Source: Ureibacillus endophyticus
GTDB lineage: Bacteria > Bacillota > Bacilli > Bacillales_A > Planococcaceae
NCBI RefSeq assembly: GCF_003628435.1
Contig: NZ_RBZN01000011.1
Coordinates: 1 to 64,000 of the forward strand
DNA: 64,000 nucleotides
Reading direction: 5' to 3'
The notes beneath the pieces are model-generated. The model did not search any database. It saw nothing but the letters and a program-made list of their open reading frames with translations, and had not been told where the DNA came from. A program made the translations under genes and the position numbers. Positions 1 through 9,175 of the stretch are shown here, piece by piece. The first letter of the stretch is position 1; each line of letters opens with the position of its first letter.

Positions 1-121
1 GAGTAGAAGTTGTTCATATGGATGGAGAAAGTTATCGGATGAAAAATCGTCAACAGCTTTTCGAGGCGGAAATGTAAAAGGCATCTTAGCGTAAAGTGTA
101 AAAAACTACTTGACGGTTACA
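1..121 (+). mobile_element. right end of an IS21-like element (istB-like tail)
   Basis: An open frame enters from the left edge and stops at 75-77, giving a 24-residue tail that contains VHMDGESYRMKNRQ. This resembles the C-terminus of IstB-type helper ATPases of IS21-family elements, where a short basic GxSYRxK segment is common. The following 40 bp are non-coding and end in GACGGTTACA at about 112-121, which would fit a TG..CA element terminus. Immediately beyond, sequence of a histidine kinase gene begins abruptly. The assignment rests on a short fragment, so another IS family is possible. Confidence 0.45.
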
Positions 122-866
122 GCTTTTATATAGTATAGGCTATATCCAAAGCTTAAGACTTGGATTTTATAACGTCCTATTATACGGAATCGCTCTAGCT
201 ATTTTGTTATCAATTCAAGTAAACTTATCTTATAAAAAGAATGATTACTTATCCAACGAGTTAGACGTAACCGAACAAGCTTATTTGGTAGCGCAAATAA
301 AGCCCCACTTTTTCTTCAACACATTAACAAGCGTTATGTCGTTATGTTATACAGATGGAAAAAAGGCTGCTTAATTATTATCACATTTCAGTAATTTTCT
401 AAGACATTCCTTTGAATTTAACGCTAAAGATGTTTTTATTACGGTTGAAAGAGAATTGAAACTATTAAACTCTTATATCGCCATTGAACAAGCACGCTTC
501 GATGAGAAATTACAAGTCGTGTTTGAAGTGTATGAAGAAGTTTTACAAGAGTCTATACTCCCTCTGTCAATCCAACCTTTAGTAGAAAATGCCATCCTTC
601 ATGGTATACGTCCAATAGATGAAGGTGGAATTATTACAGTGTCTATCAGTAAAAATGACACACATTTAAAGATTGCGGTTATTGATAATGGGATTGGGTT
701 AACTCCAGAAAAAATATCAAACATAATAAATGATAAAACAACTAAGCAAGGTATAGGTATTTCTAATATTAATAAACGATTGGAAAAGTTTTATCAGACA
801 CAATTAACAATTGAAAGTGAATTGGGATTATGGACAAAGGTACAATTTGAGGTACCAATTAACTAA
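122..866 (+). pseudogene. broken LytS-type sensor histidine kinase
   Basis: One reading frame shows a last membrane segment (about 168-225, with LLYGIALAILLS), the phospho-acceptor box AQIKPHFFFNTL (His codon 306-308), then a TAA stop at 372-374, then the rest of the kinase: SHFSNFLRHSF, the N-box QPLVENAILHG, DNGIGL and GIGISNINKRLEKF, ending at 866. The His and ATPase halves are thus separated by a nonsense codon, and the N-terminal sensor is missing where the IS-like sequence starts. The best-matching family is His_kinase (PF06580), perhaps with a 7TMR-DISM sensor. A restart at TTG 456 could make the ATPase domain alone. The matching response regulator follows 17 bp downstream and is intact. 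Confidence 0.75.
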
Positions 867-883
867 AAAAGGAGCTTAATTAA

Positions 884-1660
884 GTGTTAAAAGCTGTAAT
901 AGTTGATGATGAAAGATTAGTCTCAAATTTTTTGAAAATGCAATTAGAACATTCGAATTTAGTAAACGTTGTTGAGGAATTTATCAGACCCATCGATGCA
1001 TTAAATGAAATTCCAGTGATTAAGCCAGATGTAGCTTTTCTTGATATCGAAATGCCAGGAATGAATGGAATTGAACTCGGTACGAAATTGTTAAATAAAT
1101 TTCCGAATTTAGAAATTGTTTATGTTACAGCTTATAATCAATACGCCGTAGAAGCTTTTAAACTTTACGCGATACACTACATATTAAAACCATCCGACGA
1201 AGAAGATGTTCTTGAAGCAATACAAAGATTGATTGACAAGAAGAGTTATCAGATGATGCAAAGTGATAATTCATTAAAAATCGAACTCCTTGGACATATA
1301 AAAGTTTTCCAGAACGATAAAGAAATTCGTTTAAAATGGACTACTGTAAAAGTTGAAGAATTATTTTCTTTAATGGTCCTACATCGAAAAAATGGCATAG
1401 AAAAATGGCAAATTATCGAGAAGCTATGGCCTAGTATCGAAATGAAAAAGGCAGAACAAAATCTATACACAACCATTTACAGACTAAAGAAAACTTTTTT
1501 AGAAAGTGGTATTCAACTCACGATTGAAAACATTAAAGGTAAATATTATATAGAATTATCCGATTGTTCAATAGATATTGAAGAGAAAACAGATTGGAGT
1601 ATTGATCAACTTTTTGGAGATCGGGTTTATAAATGGAAGCAAGAATTAATAAGAAGCTAA
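884..1660 (+). CDS. response regulator, receiver plus OmpR-type winged helix
   Basis: The 258-residue protein has a receiver domain at about 1-118 (acidic VDDER, phospho-acceptor in FLDIEMPGMNG, switch Thr in VYVTAYN, Lys in ILKPSD) and, at about 130-215, a transcriptional-regulator C-terminal winged helix (IELLGHIKVF...LWPSIEMKKAEQNLYTTIYRLKK). The start is GTG 884 behind AAAGGAG. It was presumably phosphorylated by the kinase encoded just upstream, which is now broken, so it is an orphan unless another kinase serves it. Targets are unknown. A bidirectional terminator follows directly. It is not a LytTR-type regulator, despite the LytS-like partner. Confidence 0.85.
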   Translation: MLKAVIVDDERLVSNFLKMQLEHSNLVNVVEEFIRPIDALNEIPVIKPDVAFLDIEMPGMNGIELGTKLLNKFPNLEIVYVTAYNQYAVEAFKLYAIHYILKPSDEEDVLEAIQRLIDKKSYQMMQSDNSLKIELLGHIKVFQNDKEIRLKWTTVKVEELFSLMVLHRKNGIEKWQIIEKLWPSIEMKKAEQNLYTTIYRLKKTFLESGIQLTIENIKGKYYIELSDCSIDIEEKTDWSIDQLFGDRVYKWKQELIRS

Positions 1661-1671
1661 AGAATAATAGA

Positions 1672-1703
1672 AAGGAGAATTTGAGTACACTCAAATTCTC
1701 CTT
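1672..1703. terminator. bidirectional intrinsic terminator
   Basis: Perfect 14-bp stem (AAGGAGAATTTGAG with its complement) around a TACA loop, between the convergent response regulator and SulP genes, with T-rich or A-rich flanks on both sides. Confidence 0.85.
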
Positions 1704-1708
1704 ATTTG

Positions 1709-3466
1709 TTAGACTAGAGTTGTTTCAACTTCTTTTGGTTTAACGGGTTTTTTTGAACTGGCTAATTCAGCACATTCTTTAAAGGCGAAATGTTTACATC
1801 CAAGACAAGCGCTTCTGTTTATACAACCTAATGCGCAATTGATTGCATCTCCTGTATGAACAAAGAAGTTTTGCTCACCAATTTCATTCGTTAAACCACT
1901 TTGATCCATTGCAAGTTTTAAAGATGGACGAACTTCAGTTACTAACAACGTTCCCCCGTGACTTTTAAAATCAGTAATAATATTTCTGAAATATTCCTCT
2001 CCCGTTGTATCAATGAAAGGCACTTTTCTTAATCGTAAAATAAGTACTTTAGGTTTTGCATTAATAGAAGACAAGATTGATTGCTCAAAGGTTTGAGCAG
2101 CCCCGAAGAATAACGGCCCTTCCACTGTGTAAATACTCACTTGTGGACAATCATGGTTTGGACTTACAACATGAGGTAATACTTTCCCATTACTGCTTTC
2201 ATGATCTGGTAAAACTTTCGAAACAACTAACATTTCACTCATACGTTTTGCAAATAGAATAATCGCTAGTAGTAGACCAACTTCAACAGCAACAGTTAAA
2301 CTTGTAAATACAGTTAAAAGGAACGTAATTACTAAAACTAATGAATCCCCAGATTTTAATTTTAATATATGAGCAAAATGTTTTCGCTCACTCATATTCC
2401 AAGCAACCATCATTAATACTGGTGCTAAAGCTGCTAATGGAATATGTGTTGCAAGAGGTGCAAAAACAAGTAACGTTAATAAAACGAACACCCCATGAAT
2501 AACACCAGACATTGGTGAAGTAGCACCGGATTTAATGTTTGTTGCTGTTCGAGCAATTGCTCCAGTAGCAGGTATACCTCCAAAGAATGGTGTCACGATA
2601 TTTGCAATCCCTTGCCCGATTAACTCTCGATTACTATTATGTTTACTGTTTGTCATACCATCTGCTACAACTGCAGATAATAACGATTCAATACCACCAA
2701 GCATGGCAATAACAAATGCAGGTCCAATCAACATTTGTATTCTATCTAAAGTAATTTCCGGAATTCCAAAGGACGGTAATGAATTTGGAATTGCTCCATA
2801 AGTAGAACCAATTGTCGCAACTTGACCACTGAAAAATAGTGCAGTTACAACAGAAGAAACAATAATTCCTACTAATGCTCCCGGAACTTTTGGTAATACT
2901 TTTGGTGTTAATAACATAATAACGAAACAAATCGCAGCAACTAAAATACTATAAATACTCATAGTATTTAAGTGACTAGCAATCTCTTTCATATTATCGA
3001 TAAAACGTTCGTGTTGCTCAATCCCTTTTAGACCTAAGAAATTAGAAATTTGACCGGTAAATATGATGACAGCAATACCAGCTGTAAATCCGATTGTTAC
3101 TGGTCTAGGTATATATTTAATTAATACCCCTAGTTTGAAGACTCCCATCAATACGAGCATGACGCCAGCCATCAATCCTGCGATTAATAAATTCTCGTAT
3201 CCATAAGAAATAACGATTCCTAATAGAATTGGAACAAAGGCACCAGTAGGACCCCCAATTTGATATTTTGACCCACCTAATAGTGAAATTAAAATCCCCG
3301 CGATGACTGCGGTATAAATTCCGTACTCGGGCTTTACACCTGAAGCAATTGCAAAGGACATTGCTAATGGAATTGCGACAATCCCTACAATTGTTCCAGA
3401 TAATAAATCCTTCTTAAAATGATCAAATGAATACCCCTCAAATCTCCCTGTCCAAAACTTACTCAT
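1709..3466 (-). CDS. SulP-family anion transporter with STAS domain
   Basis: A 585-residue membrane protein with the SulP start (LLSGTIVGIVAIPLAMSFAIASG, then YQIGGPTGAFVPIL), about ten to twelve membrane segments to residue 405 and a C-terminal STAS domain at about 440-545 (FIDTTGEEYF). SulP proteins move sulfate, bicarbonate or other anions; the substrate cannot be read from sequence. After the STAS domain comes an extra tail with five cysteines (CALGC, CLGC, KEC), which could bind metal. Start ATG 3466 has AGAAGGGA upstream. Monocistronic: it faces the response regulator across a terminator and is separated from pdp by the pdp terminator. Confidence 0.9.
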   Translation of the reverse strand: MSKFWTGRFEGYSFDHFKKDLLSGTIVGIVAIPLAMSFAIASGVKPEYGIYTAVIAGILISLLGGSKYQIGGPTGAFVPILLGIVISYGYENLLIAGLMAGVMLVLMGVFKLGVLIKYIPRPVTIGFTAGIAVIIFTGQISNFLGLKGIEQHERFIDNMKEIASHLNTMSIYSILVAAICFVIMLLTPKVLPKVPGALVGIIVSSVVTALFFSGQVATIGSTYGAIPNSLPSFGIPEITLDRIQMLIGPAFVIAMLGGIESLLSAVVADGMTNSKHNSNRELIGQGIANIVTPFFGGIPATGAIARTATNIKSGATSPMSGVIHGVFVLLTLLVFAPLATHIPLAALAPVLMMVAWNMSERKHFAHILKLKSGDSLVLVITFLLTVFTSLTVAVEVGLLLAIILFAKRMSEMLVVSKVLPDHESSNGKVLPHVVSPNHDCPQVSIYTVEGPLFFGAAQTFEQSILSSINAKPKVLILRLRKVPFIDTTGEEYFRNIITDFKSHGGTLLVTEVRPSLKLAMDQSGLTNEIGEQNFFVHTGDAINCALGCINRSACLGCKHFAFKECAELASSKKPVKPKEVETTLV

Positions 3467-3589
3467 GTTATCCCTTCTTTTAATAGAATTTCACACAAAA
3501 TTTCTCTTTCAGGCAAAAAATATCTCGGAAGTGAATATAGGTTAAATTATTCATATTCTAACATATTTTTGGAAAATAGAAAGAAAAAA

Positions 3590-3611
3590 TTAGTAGCAAG
3601 TATGCTACTAA
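3590..3611 (-). terminator. terminator of the drm-pdp unit
   Basis: TTAGTAGCA and TGCTACTAA pair in a perfect 9-bp stem; on the minus strand the stem is followed by six T residues, about 60 bp beyond the pdp stop. Confidence 0.8.
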
Positions 3612-3672
3612 CTTTTATTATCATTAAGTAATAATTGTCCTCATAATACCATCGAAAGATATTATTGACCAG

Positions 3673-4977
3673 TTATTTTTTAATGATATCTTTTATTAAT
3701 GTTGGGGCTTCGACAGGTTCATTTGAAATAATAATATGTTTATACAATTTCTCAATTACTTCTGGAATATCTTCTTTGTTCGAATGGATTGTAACAAGAG
3801 ATTCCCCATCCTTGACAGAATCCCCTACTTTTTTATGAAGTACTAATCCAACTGCTAAATCGATTGTTGACTCTTTAGTAGCGCGACCTGCACCGAGTAA
3901 CATCGCTGCTACACCAACATCATCTGCTTCAATTTTTTCAACGTATCCTGATTGTTTAGCCGGAAGTTCAATTTGGAATTTCGCTTGAGGTAAAAGAGAT
4001 GGATCATCAACAACCGATGCATCTCCACCTTGAGCAGTAATAAACTTCTTAAATACGTCTAAAGCTTTTCCGTTCTGAACTACTTCTTCAAGTAGTACTC
4101 TAGCTTCTTCTAATGATTTGGCTTTATTACCGAGTACAATCATTTGCGATCCAAGTGTATAGCATAATTCCATTAAATCTTTCGGACCGTTACCTTTTAA
4201 TGTATCAATCGCTTCTTTTACTTCAAGGGCATTCCCAATAGCAAAGCCAAGGGGTTGACTCATATCAGAAATAATGGCCATTGTTTTTCTACCTACATTA
4301 TTCCCAATTTGTACCATTGCTTGGGCTAAAGCTTTTGCATCTTCGTAAGTTTTCATGAATGCACCGTCGCCTGTTTTCACGTCTAAAACAATGGCATCTG
4401 CACCTGCAGCAATTTTCTTCGACATAATTGAACTCGCAATTAAAGGAATGCTTGGTACTGTACCGGTTACATCACGTAAAGCATACAATTTTTTGTCAGC
4501 TGGTGTTAAATTTCCACTTTGCCCTATTACCGCCGTTCCAATTTCATTTACCTGTTTCATAAATTGTTCATTGGAAAGTTCAACATGAAACCCTTTAATA
4601 GACTCTAATTTATCGATGGTTCCACCTGTATGCCCTAATCCACGTCCGCTCATTTTGGCTACAGGAACGCCCACTGCTGCAACCATTGCTGCAAGGGAAA
4701 GAGTTGTTGTATCCCCTACTCCGCCAGTGGAATGTTTATCCACTTTAATTCCTTCAATTCCAGATAAATCGATTTGGTCGCCTGATTCAACCATCGCCAT
4801 TGTTAAATCAGCTCTCTCACGCTCATTCATATCTTGGAAATAAATTGCCATCATTAAACTACTTACTTGATAGTCAGGAATCGAACCATCTGTATAACCA
4901 TCAACAAAGAAACGAATTTCTTCAGTAGTTAGCTCTTCCCCATTACGCTTTTTTTCAATAATATCAACCATTCTCAC
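3673..4977 (-). CDS. pdp: pyrimidine-nucleoside phosphorylase
   Basis: The 434-residue protein cleaves uridine, thymidine or deoxyuridine with phosphate to give the base and (deoxy)ribose 1-phosphate in the cytosol. The family signature [16 protein letters not shown] and the phosphate/nucleoside segment [17 protein letters not shown] are present and the length is normal. GTG 4977 is the likely start, 8 bases behind GGGGG; the ATG two codons on is poorly spaced. It begins 12 bp after drm, so its product ribose 1-phosphate can go straight to the phosphopentomutase. In B. subtilis drm is followed by pupG; here no purine phosphorylase lies between. Confidence 0.95.
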   Translation of the reverse strand: MRMVDIIEKKRNGEELTTEEIRFFVDGYTDGSIPDYQVSSLMMAIYFQDMNERERADLTMAMVESGDQIDLSGIEGIKVDKHSTGGVGDTTTLSLAAMVAAVGVPVAKMSGRGLGHTGGTIDKLESIKGFHVELSNEQFMKQVNEIGTAVIGQSGNLTPADKKLYALRDVTGTVPSIPLIASSIMSKKIAAGADAIVLDVKTGDGAFMKTYEDAKALAQAMVQIGNNVGRKTMAIISDMSQPLGFAIGNALEVKEAIDTLKGNGPKDLMELCYTLGSQMIVLGNKAKSLEEARVLLEEVVQNGKALDVFKKFITAQGGDASVVDDPSLLPQAKFQIELPAKQSGYVEKIEADDVGVAAMLLGAGRATKESTIDLAVGLVLHKKVGDSVKDGESLVTIHSNKEDIPEVIEKLYKHIIISNEPVEAPTLIKDIIKK

Positions 4978-4989
4978 GGCTTTAACCCC

Positions 4990-6171
4990 CTACTTCAAAT
5001 TCGATAAAAAACTTGTGCCAAATTGTGGTGCAGCTACATTAAAGTTTTCTGCAATCGTCGCAGCAATATCAGCAAATGTTTTACGTAAAGGTAATTCTGT
5101 GCCTTGTTCAAATCTTGGTGAATAAACAATTAACGGAACAAATTCACGTGTATGGTCTGTACCTGGGAATGTTGGGTCGTTTCCATGGTCAGCTGTAATA
5201 ATTAATAAATCATCCTCATTTAATGCCGTTAACACTTCTGGTAAACGGCGGTCAAATTCCTCTAAAGCTTCTCCGTATCCGATTGGATCACGACGATGGC
5301 CAAAGTTCGCATCAAAATCAACTAAATTTAAGAAGCTGATTCCGTGGAAATCTCGTTTTACCACTTCAGCAAATTTATCCATTCCGTCATCATTATTTTT
5401 TGTGCGGACTGCATCTGTTACGCCTTCACCGTTGAAAATATCAGAAATTTTACCAATAGCAATTACGTCAAGTCCTGCATCCTTTAATTCATTCATTGTT
5501 GTTCGTCCGAATGGTTTTAAGGCATAGTCGTGACGATTGGATGTTCTTGTAAAGTTACCAGGCGTTCCGATAAATGGACGTGCAATTACACGACCCACTA
5601 AAAATTCAGGGTCTAACGTTAGTTCACGAGCAATTTCACATATTTTATATAGTTCATCTAAAGGAACAATTTCTTCGTGGGCTGCAATTTGTAACACTGG
5701 GTCTGCAGATGTATAGACGATAATAGCACCTGTTTCCATATGTTCTTTACCTAGTTCATCAATAATAGCAGTACCACTTGCAGGTTTATTCCCAATTACT
5801 TTTCGACCGATTTTTTCTTCTAACTGTTGGATTAATTCTTGAGGGAAACCTTCTGGGTACACTTTAAACGGTTTGTCGATATTTAAACCCATAATCTCCC
5901 AATGCCCCGTCATTGTATCTTTCCCGACAGACGCTTCTTGCATCATACCGTAAAACGCTTTTGGTTGCTCAGCTTTTGCAATTCCTTTTAATTCACGAAT
6001 ATTCGATAAACCAAGGGATTCCATATTCGGCATTGTTAAACCGTTCATTTTTTCTGCAATATGACCTAATGTGTCTGAACCTTCATCTCCAAAGTTTGCT
6101 GCATCAGGCGCTTCTCCAATGCCTACTGAATCCATTACTACTACATGTATTTTTTTAAAGGGTTTCATCAT
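4990..6171 (-). CDS. drm: phosphopentomutase
   Basis: The 393-residue alkaline-phosphatase-superfamily enzyme interconverts (deoxy)ribose 1-phosphate and 5-phosphate. Metal and active-site regions are visible: [14 protein letters not shown] at the N-terminus, GSDTLGH, and [19 protein letters not shown] near the C-terminus. Two adjacent ATGs follow GGAGGACGA; the first is used here. It lies about 90 bp after xerD and directly ahead of pdp, forming a nucleoside-salvage pair. The order xerD-drm is shared with B. subtilis. Also called deoB. Confidence 0.96.
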   Translation of the reverse strand: MMKPFKKIHVVVMDSVGIGEAPDAANFGDEGSDTLGHIAEKMNGLTMPNMESLGLSNIRELKGIAKAEQPKAFYGMMQEASVGKDTMTGHWEIMGLNIDKPFKVYPEGFPQELIQQLEEKIGRKVIGNKPASGTAIIDELGKEHMETGAIIVYTSADPVLQIAAHEEIVPLDELYKICEIARELTLDPEFLVGRVIARPFIGTPGNFTRTSNRHDYALKPFGRTTMNELKDAGLDVIAIGKISDIFNGEGVTDAVRTKNNDDGMDKFAEVVKRDFHGISFLNLVDFDANFGHRRDPIGYGEALEEFDRRLPEVLTALNEDDLLIITADHGNDPTFPGTDHTREFVPLIVYSPRFEQGTELPLRKTFADIAATIAENFNVAAPQFGTSFLSNLK

Positions 6172-6262
6172 TTCGTCCTCCTCTTACAACGTTTATATTA
6201 CCTAATTTGGCAAAAGAAATAAAGGTCAGACATCCGACAGACAATATTTTTTATGCATTATC

Positions 6263-7180
6263 TTAAGCTCTCGGATGAAATTGCTTATACACTTCGGATA
6301 ATCTCGTCTTACTAATATGTGTATAAATTTGAGTTGTTGAGATGTCTGCATGTCCTAACATTTCTTGCACTGCTCGCAAATCCGCGCCATTTTCGATTAA
6401 ATGCGTGGCAAAGCTATGTCTCAAAGTATGGGGTGTAATTTCTTTTTTGATATTTGCATTTGTTGCATGCTCTTTTAAGAGTTTCCAACAACCTTGTCGA
6501 GTTAAACGTTTTCCTCGCTGATTTATAAAAAATGCATCGGTTTTTGGATATTTACCTTGCAATTTATTCCGCGCAATTTGTAGATATTGATCACACGCTC
6601 GAATTGCACCTTTTCCAAGAGGCACAATTCTTTCTTTTCCCCCTTTTCCGTAAACGCGAACAAATCCCATCGTTAAATGGACATCCTCTAGGTTTAGTCC
6701 AATACATTCACTTATACGCATCCCTGTACCGTATAAAATTTCGAGCATTGCTACATCTCTAATGCCTTGTGGTTTATCACGGTTTGGTGTAGAAATTAAA
6801 GCATCAATTTCTTGGATGGATAAAACTTTTGGTAGTTTTTGTTCAATTTGAGGCATTTCTAAGTGTACAGTCGGGTCTTGCTCTGTCACTTTTTCGCGTA
6901 ATAAAAATTGATGAAATGAGCGGATTGAGGAAATGTGACGAGCTATTGTACGTGCAGAAATTCCCTGATTCCGTAAGTTTTCTAAATGGATTAATATATG
7001 TGTTCTTTCTACGTGATTTAAACTTGATAGTCCCTGTTCTTTATTTAAATGATTTATATAATTCTCTAAATCTCGTCGATAGGAAGATAGTGTGTTAGTT
7101 GATAATTGTCGTTCAACTTGCAAAAAGTGAAGATAATCGTTTAGTGGATCTGTAAAATTTCTCATTTGGACAGGCCCCAT
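6263..7180 (-). CDS. xerD: site-specific tyrosine recombinase XerD
   Basis: The 305-residue protein has the SAM-like N-terminal domain (about 10-95) and the catalytic domain with GTGMRISE (first Arg), HTLRHSFATHLI (His/Arg), GHADISTTQIYTHI (last His and the Tyr nucleophile). It resolves chromosome dimers at dif together with XerC, which is not in this window. The start is uncertain: ATG 7180 or the internal ATG 7165 (MRNFTDPLN), which has GGGG nine bases upstream and may be the true one. Position next to drm, with fur nearby, matches B. subtilis xerD (ripX). Confidence 0.93.
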   Translation of the reverse strand: MGPVQMRNFTDPLNDYLHFLQVERQLSTNTLSSYRRDLENYINHLNKEQGLSSLNHVERTHILIHLENLRNQGISARTIARHISSIRSFHQFLLREKVTEQDPTVHLEMPQIEQKLPKVLSIQEIDALISTPNRDKPQGIRDVAMLEILYGTGMRISECIGLNLEDVHLTMGFVRVYGKGGKERIVPLGKGAIRACDQYLQIARNKLQGKYPKTDAFFINQRGKRLTRQGCWKLLKEHATNANIKKEITPHTLRHSFATHLIENGADLRAVQEMLGHADISTTQIYTHISKTRLSEVYKQFHPRA

Positions 7181-7234
7181 TTCTATTTGCTACTTTTTAT
7201 TTATTCTACCATGTAATGTCTAAAAACAAAAAAA

Positions 7235-7261
7235 TCCCCTAGCGCAATAGGCACTAGGGGA
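7235..7261 (-). terminator. terminator of the CxxC-protein gene
   Basis: TCCCCTAG and CTAGGGGA with GC/GGC inner pairs form a hairpin; on the minus strand it runs into seven T residues. Confidence 0.85.
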
Positions 7262-7269
7262 AGTACTAT

Positions 7270-7533
7270 TTACAGGTGACAATTAGGGCAATCTTTACAT
7301 TTTGATGTGACACTATCTATTTTACAAAGAAGCTGGTAAATCTCTAAATCTAAGTTTAATAATTGATCCGTAAATTGATTTAGTAATGTTAATTCTGCAT
7401 CACTTTTCCTTAGAACACTGTTTGTTATTTCCCCAAGCTTCACAATTAATTCTAATCGTTGTTCGTTTGTTTCAAGTAATCGTTTTTTAATGTCATGAAT
7501 ATCTAATTCCTTTTCGTAACTTGCTCTAACCAA
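7270..7533 (-). CDS. small hypothetical protein ending in a CxxC pair
   Basis: The frame runs back to 7605, but the best start is TTG 7531-7533, behind AAGGGGG with 8-base spacing, giving 87 residues. The middle is charged and probably helical (DIHDIKKRLLETNEQRLELIVKL), and the protein ends SKCKDCPNCHL, a possible metal or redox site. No family is recognised. It sits between fur and xerD, where B. subtilis has yqzK, but it does not look like YqzK. It has its own terminator. Confidence 0.6.
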   Translation of the reverse strand: MVRASYEKELDIHDIKKRLLETNEQRLELIVKLGEITNSVLRKSDAELTLLNQFTDQLLNLDLEIYQLLCKIDSVTSKCKDCPNCHL

Positions 7534-7764
7534 CCTGAATTCCCCCTTAAATTTAACAAAAATCCCCATCAATATAGTTATTACTGAAAATAAGTAACAA
7601 TACATTAGTATTAAAGATATTATGGGGAGGTTCTAATTTATGCGTTCTAGCCACAATTGTGGAAAAATCGCCACAGATTCTGATGAATTATAGAATGCAG
7701 TTCCCCAGCAATTGATGGAGAAGATAACTTTCCATTTGCTCATCTTGTGAAAAGGAAATAAATA

Positions 7765-7920
7765 ATGATAGGTATGCAGATTTTCAAATTCTATTCGTTG
7801 GATGAAGGTACTTGGCATTATGAGCGGGAAAAACGATATGTCTTTCAGTTAGTTGATGGTGTTCTAAAAATCGCAAACATTGAGGATACAAAAACTGTTT
7901 CAAAAACAAAGTTAGATTAA
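7765..7920 (+). CDS. short hypothetical ORF, 51 residues
   Basis: ATG 7765 lies 8 bases behind AAAGGA, and the reading frame of 51 codons (MIGMQIFKFYSLDEGTWHYE...) ends just before a bidirectional terminator. About 125 bp upstream (ATG 7640) there is a second, very strong ribosome site, GGGGAGG, whose frame stops after only 17 codons. The stretch 7640-7920 could therefore be a decayed gene whose last part survives. No homology is recognised and expression is unproven. Confidence 0.3.
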   Translation: MIGMQIFKFYSLDEGTWHYEREKRYVFQLVDGVLKIANIEDTKTVSKTKLD

Positions 7921-7925
7921 AAGTG

Positions 7926-7964
7926 AAAAGGTGTACTTAAGTCACTATCTTAGGTACACCTTTT
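7926..7964. terminator. bidirectional terminator after fur
   Basis: AAAAGGTGTACTTAAG pairs with CTTAGGTACACCTTTT (one wobble) around a 7-base loop. It ends 2 bp from the fur stop and has A/T-rich flanks on both strands. Confidence 0.8.
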
Positions 7965-7966
7965 AA

Positions 7967-8422
7967 TTATTTTTCTTCATTTTGTTGGTCATGGCAACGA
8001 TGACAAATTCCGTGGAATGTTAATCGGTGGTCTTTAATTATAAAGTTCCAACGTTTTTCTACGATAACTTCAACGTCATCTAGTAAGTCTTCTTGAATTT
8101 CGTCAACAGCACCACATTCGATACAAACAAGATGGTGGTGGAAATGCTTTGCCCCTTCTTGTCGCAAATCATAACGGGACACGCCATCACCGAAGTTAAT
8201 TTTGTCAACAATCTTTAATTCTGTTAATAATTCTAATGTACGGTATACTGTCGCAAGACCGATTTCTGGTGCTTTATCTTTTACAAGTAAGTAAACGTCC
8301 TCTGCACTTAAATGGTCTTCTTCATGTTCTAATAGCACTGCAACTGTCGCTTCACGCTGCGGCGTCAGTTTGTAGCCAGCACTATGTAATTGCTTTTTTA
8401 TTCGATCAATACGGCTTTCCAT
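7967..8422 (-). CDS. fur: Fur-family ferric uptake repressor
   Basis: A winged-helix metalloregulator that represses iron-uptake genes when bound to Fe2+. The start is ATG 8422 (MESRIDRIKK), 8 bases behind AGGAGGG; the frame continues seven codons upstream without a ribosome site. The 151-residue product shows the DNA-binding part (LTPQREATVAVLLEH, GLATVYRTLELL), the His-rich dimer segment KHFHHHLVC and two zinc Cys pairs (CIECG and CHRCH). Fur, PerR and Zur are related; the position between a spoIIM-like gene and xerD, as in B. subtilis, supports Fur itself. Confidence 0.88.
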   Translation of the reverse strand: MESRIDRIKKQLHSAGYKLTPQREATVAVLLEHEEDHLSAEDVYLLVKDKAPEIGLATVYRTLELLTELKIVDKINFGDGVSRYDLRQEGAKHFHHHLVCIECGAVDEIQEDLLDDVEVIVEKRWNFIIKDHRLTFHGICHRCHDQQNEEK

Positions 8423-8520
8423 AAGACGCCCTCCTAAACTCATCTCATTATACCAAATGAGTGAAAGCTATTACAAGAGAGGGATACTTTATTAATAAAA
8501 ACTTCAAAGCTTTCATGTCA

Positions 8521-9036
8521 TTAGCTTGGAATAATATAAGTAATGACTAAATTTTCACCGATACAAATAATGGATATTGCAATAATTAGTGTAACAAAAA
8601 GCCTTTGGGAGAAGAAAAATTTTCGGTTATTGCCAACTTTCTTTGATGCATATACGGAACAAAGAAGGAAAAGTAGAATGCAATAAAGAAATTGAAAAGG
8701 AAACCACCATACACTATAAACTAATAGTGATTCTTGTTGAGTTAATAGAAATACCGAACTAAATCCAAAAAAAGTAGCTTTAACTGCTACGACAAAACGT
8801 GCTAACACATGAAAATAAGGATGAGTCGTGAAAAATAATACTAGGACAATCCAAGGTATAAGGGGAAAAATTGTATTCCATATGGTGATTTTTTCTAATT
8901 CCAAAACTCTCGGATCTATATATTTAATTAACTCCATGGCCTTGTCCAGGGGAAATAACTGAAAACAAACGACACCGCTTACAAAGCTAATTGCTAGAAT
9001 CACTGCAAATTGGATTACTAGAGTGGAACGATACAT
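8521..9036 (-). CDS. spoIIM: SpoIIM-like membrane protein
   Basis: The product is about 171 residues with four to five hydrophobic segments (VIQFAVILAISFVSGVVCF, IFPLIPWIVLVLFF, VFLLTQ..., LYCILLFLLCSVY, LFVTLIIAISIICIG). Start: of two nearby ATGs the second (9036) has the better spacing from AAGGAG. In B. subtilis spoIIM sits beside fur and encodes part of the engulfment DMP complex (SpoIID-SpoIIM-SpoIIP). Here identity comes mainly from position and topology, since sequence similarity is weak by eye and the protein is shorter than the roughly 215-residue B. subtilis SpoIIM. Confidence 0.55.
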   Translation of the reverse strand: MYRSTLVIQFAVILAISFVSGVVCFQLFPLDKAMELIKYIDPRVLELEKITIWNTIFPLIPWIVLVLFFTTHPYFHVLARFVVAVKATFFGFSSVFLLTQQESLLVYSVWWFPFQFLYCILLFLLCSVYASKKVGNNRKFFFSQRLFVTLIIAISIICIGENLVITYIIPS

Positions 9037-9149
9037 AAGCATTCTCCTTTCGTTGTTACCATCTTATGCTCGTCCTCTATCAATATACCCTCCAATTTTC
9101 AATCCATTCTATCAAATTTACTTTTTTATAAGAGTTTATAAACTAAAAA

Positions 9150-9175
9150 AACTTGCCTAATTTGTTAGGCAAGTT
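9150..9175 (-). terminator. nudF terminator
   Basis: AACTTGCCTAA and TTAGGCAAGTT form an 11-bp stem, followed on the minus strand by TTTTTTAG. The nudF stop codon (9174-9176) overlaps the stem. Confidence 0.85.

Noticed and set aside
7270-7605. CxxC protein starting at 7605
   Set aside because: The extra residues form a hydrophobic stretch with no ribosome site; TTG 7533 has AAGGGGG at good spacing.
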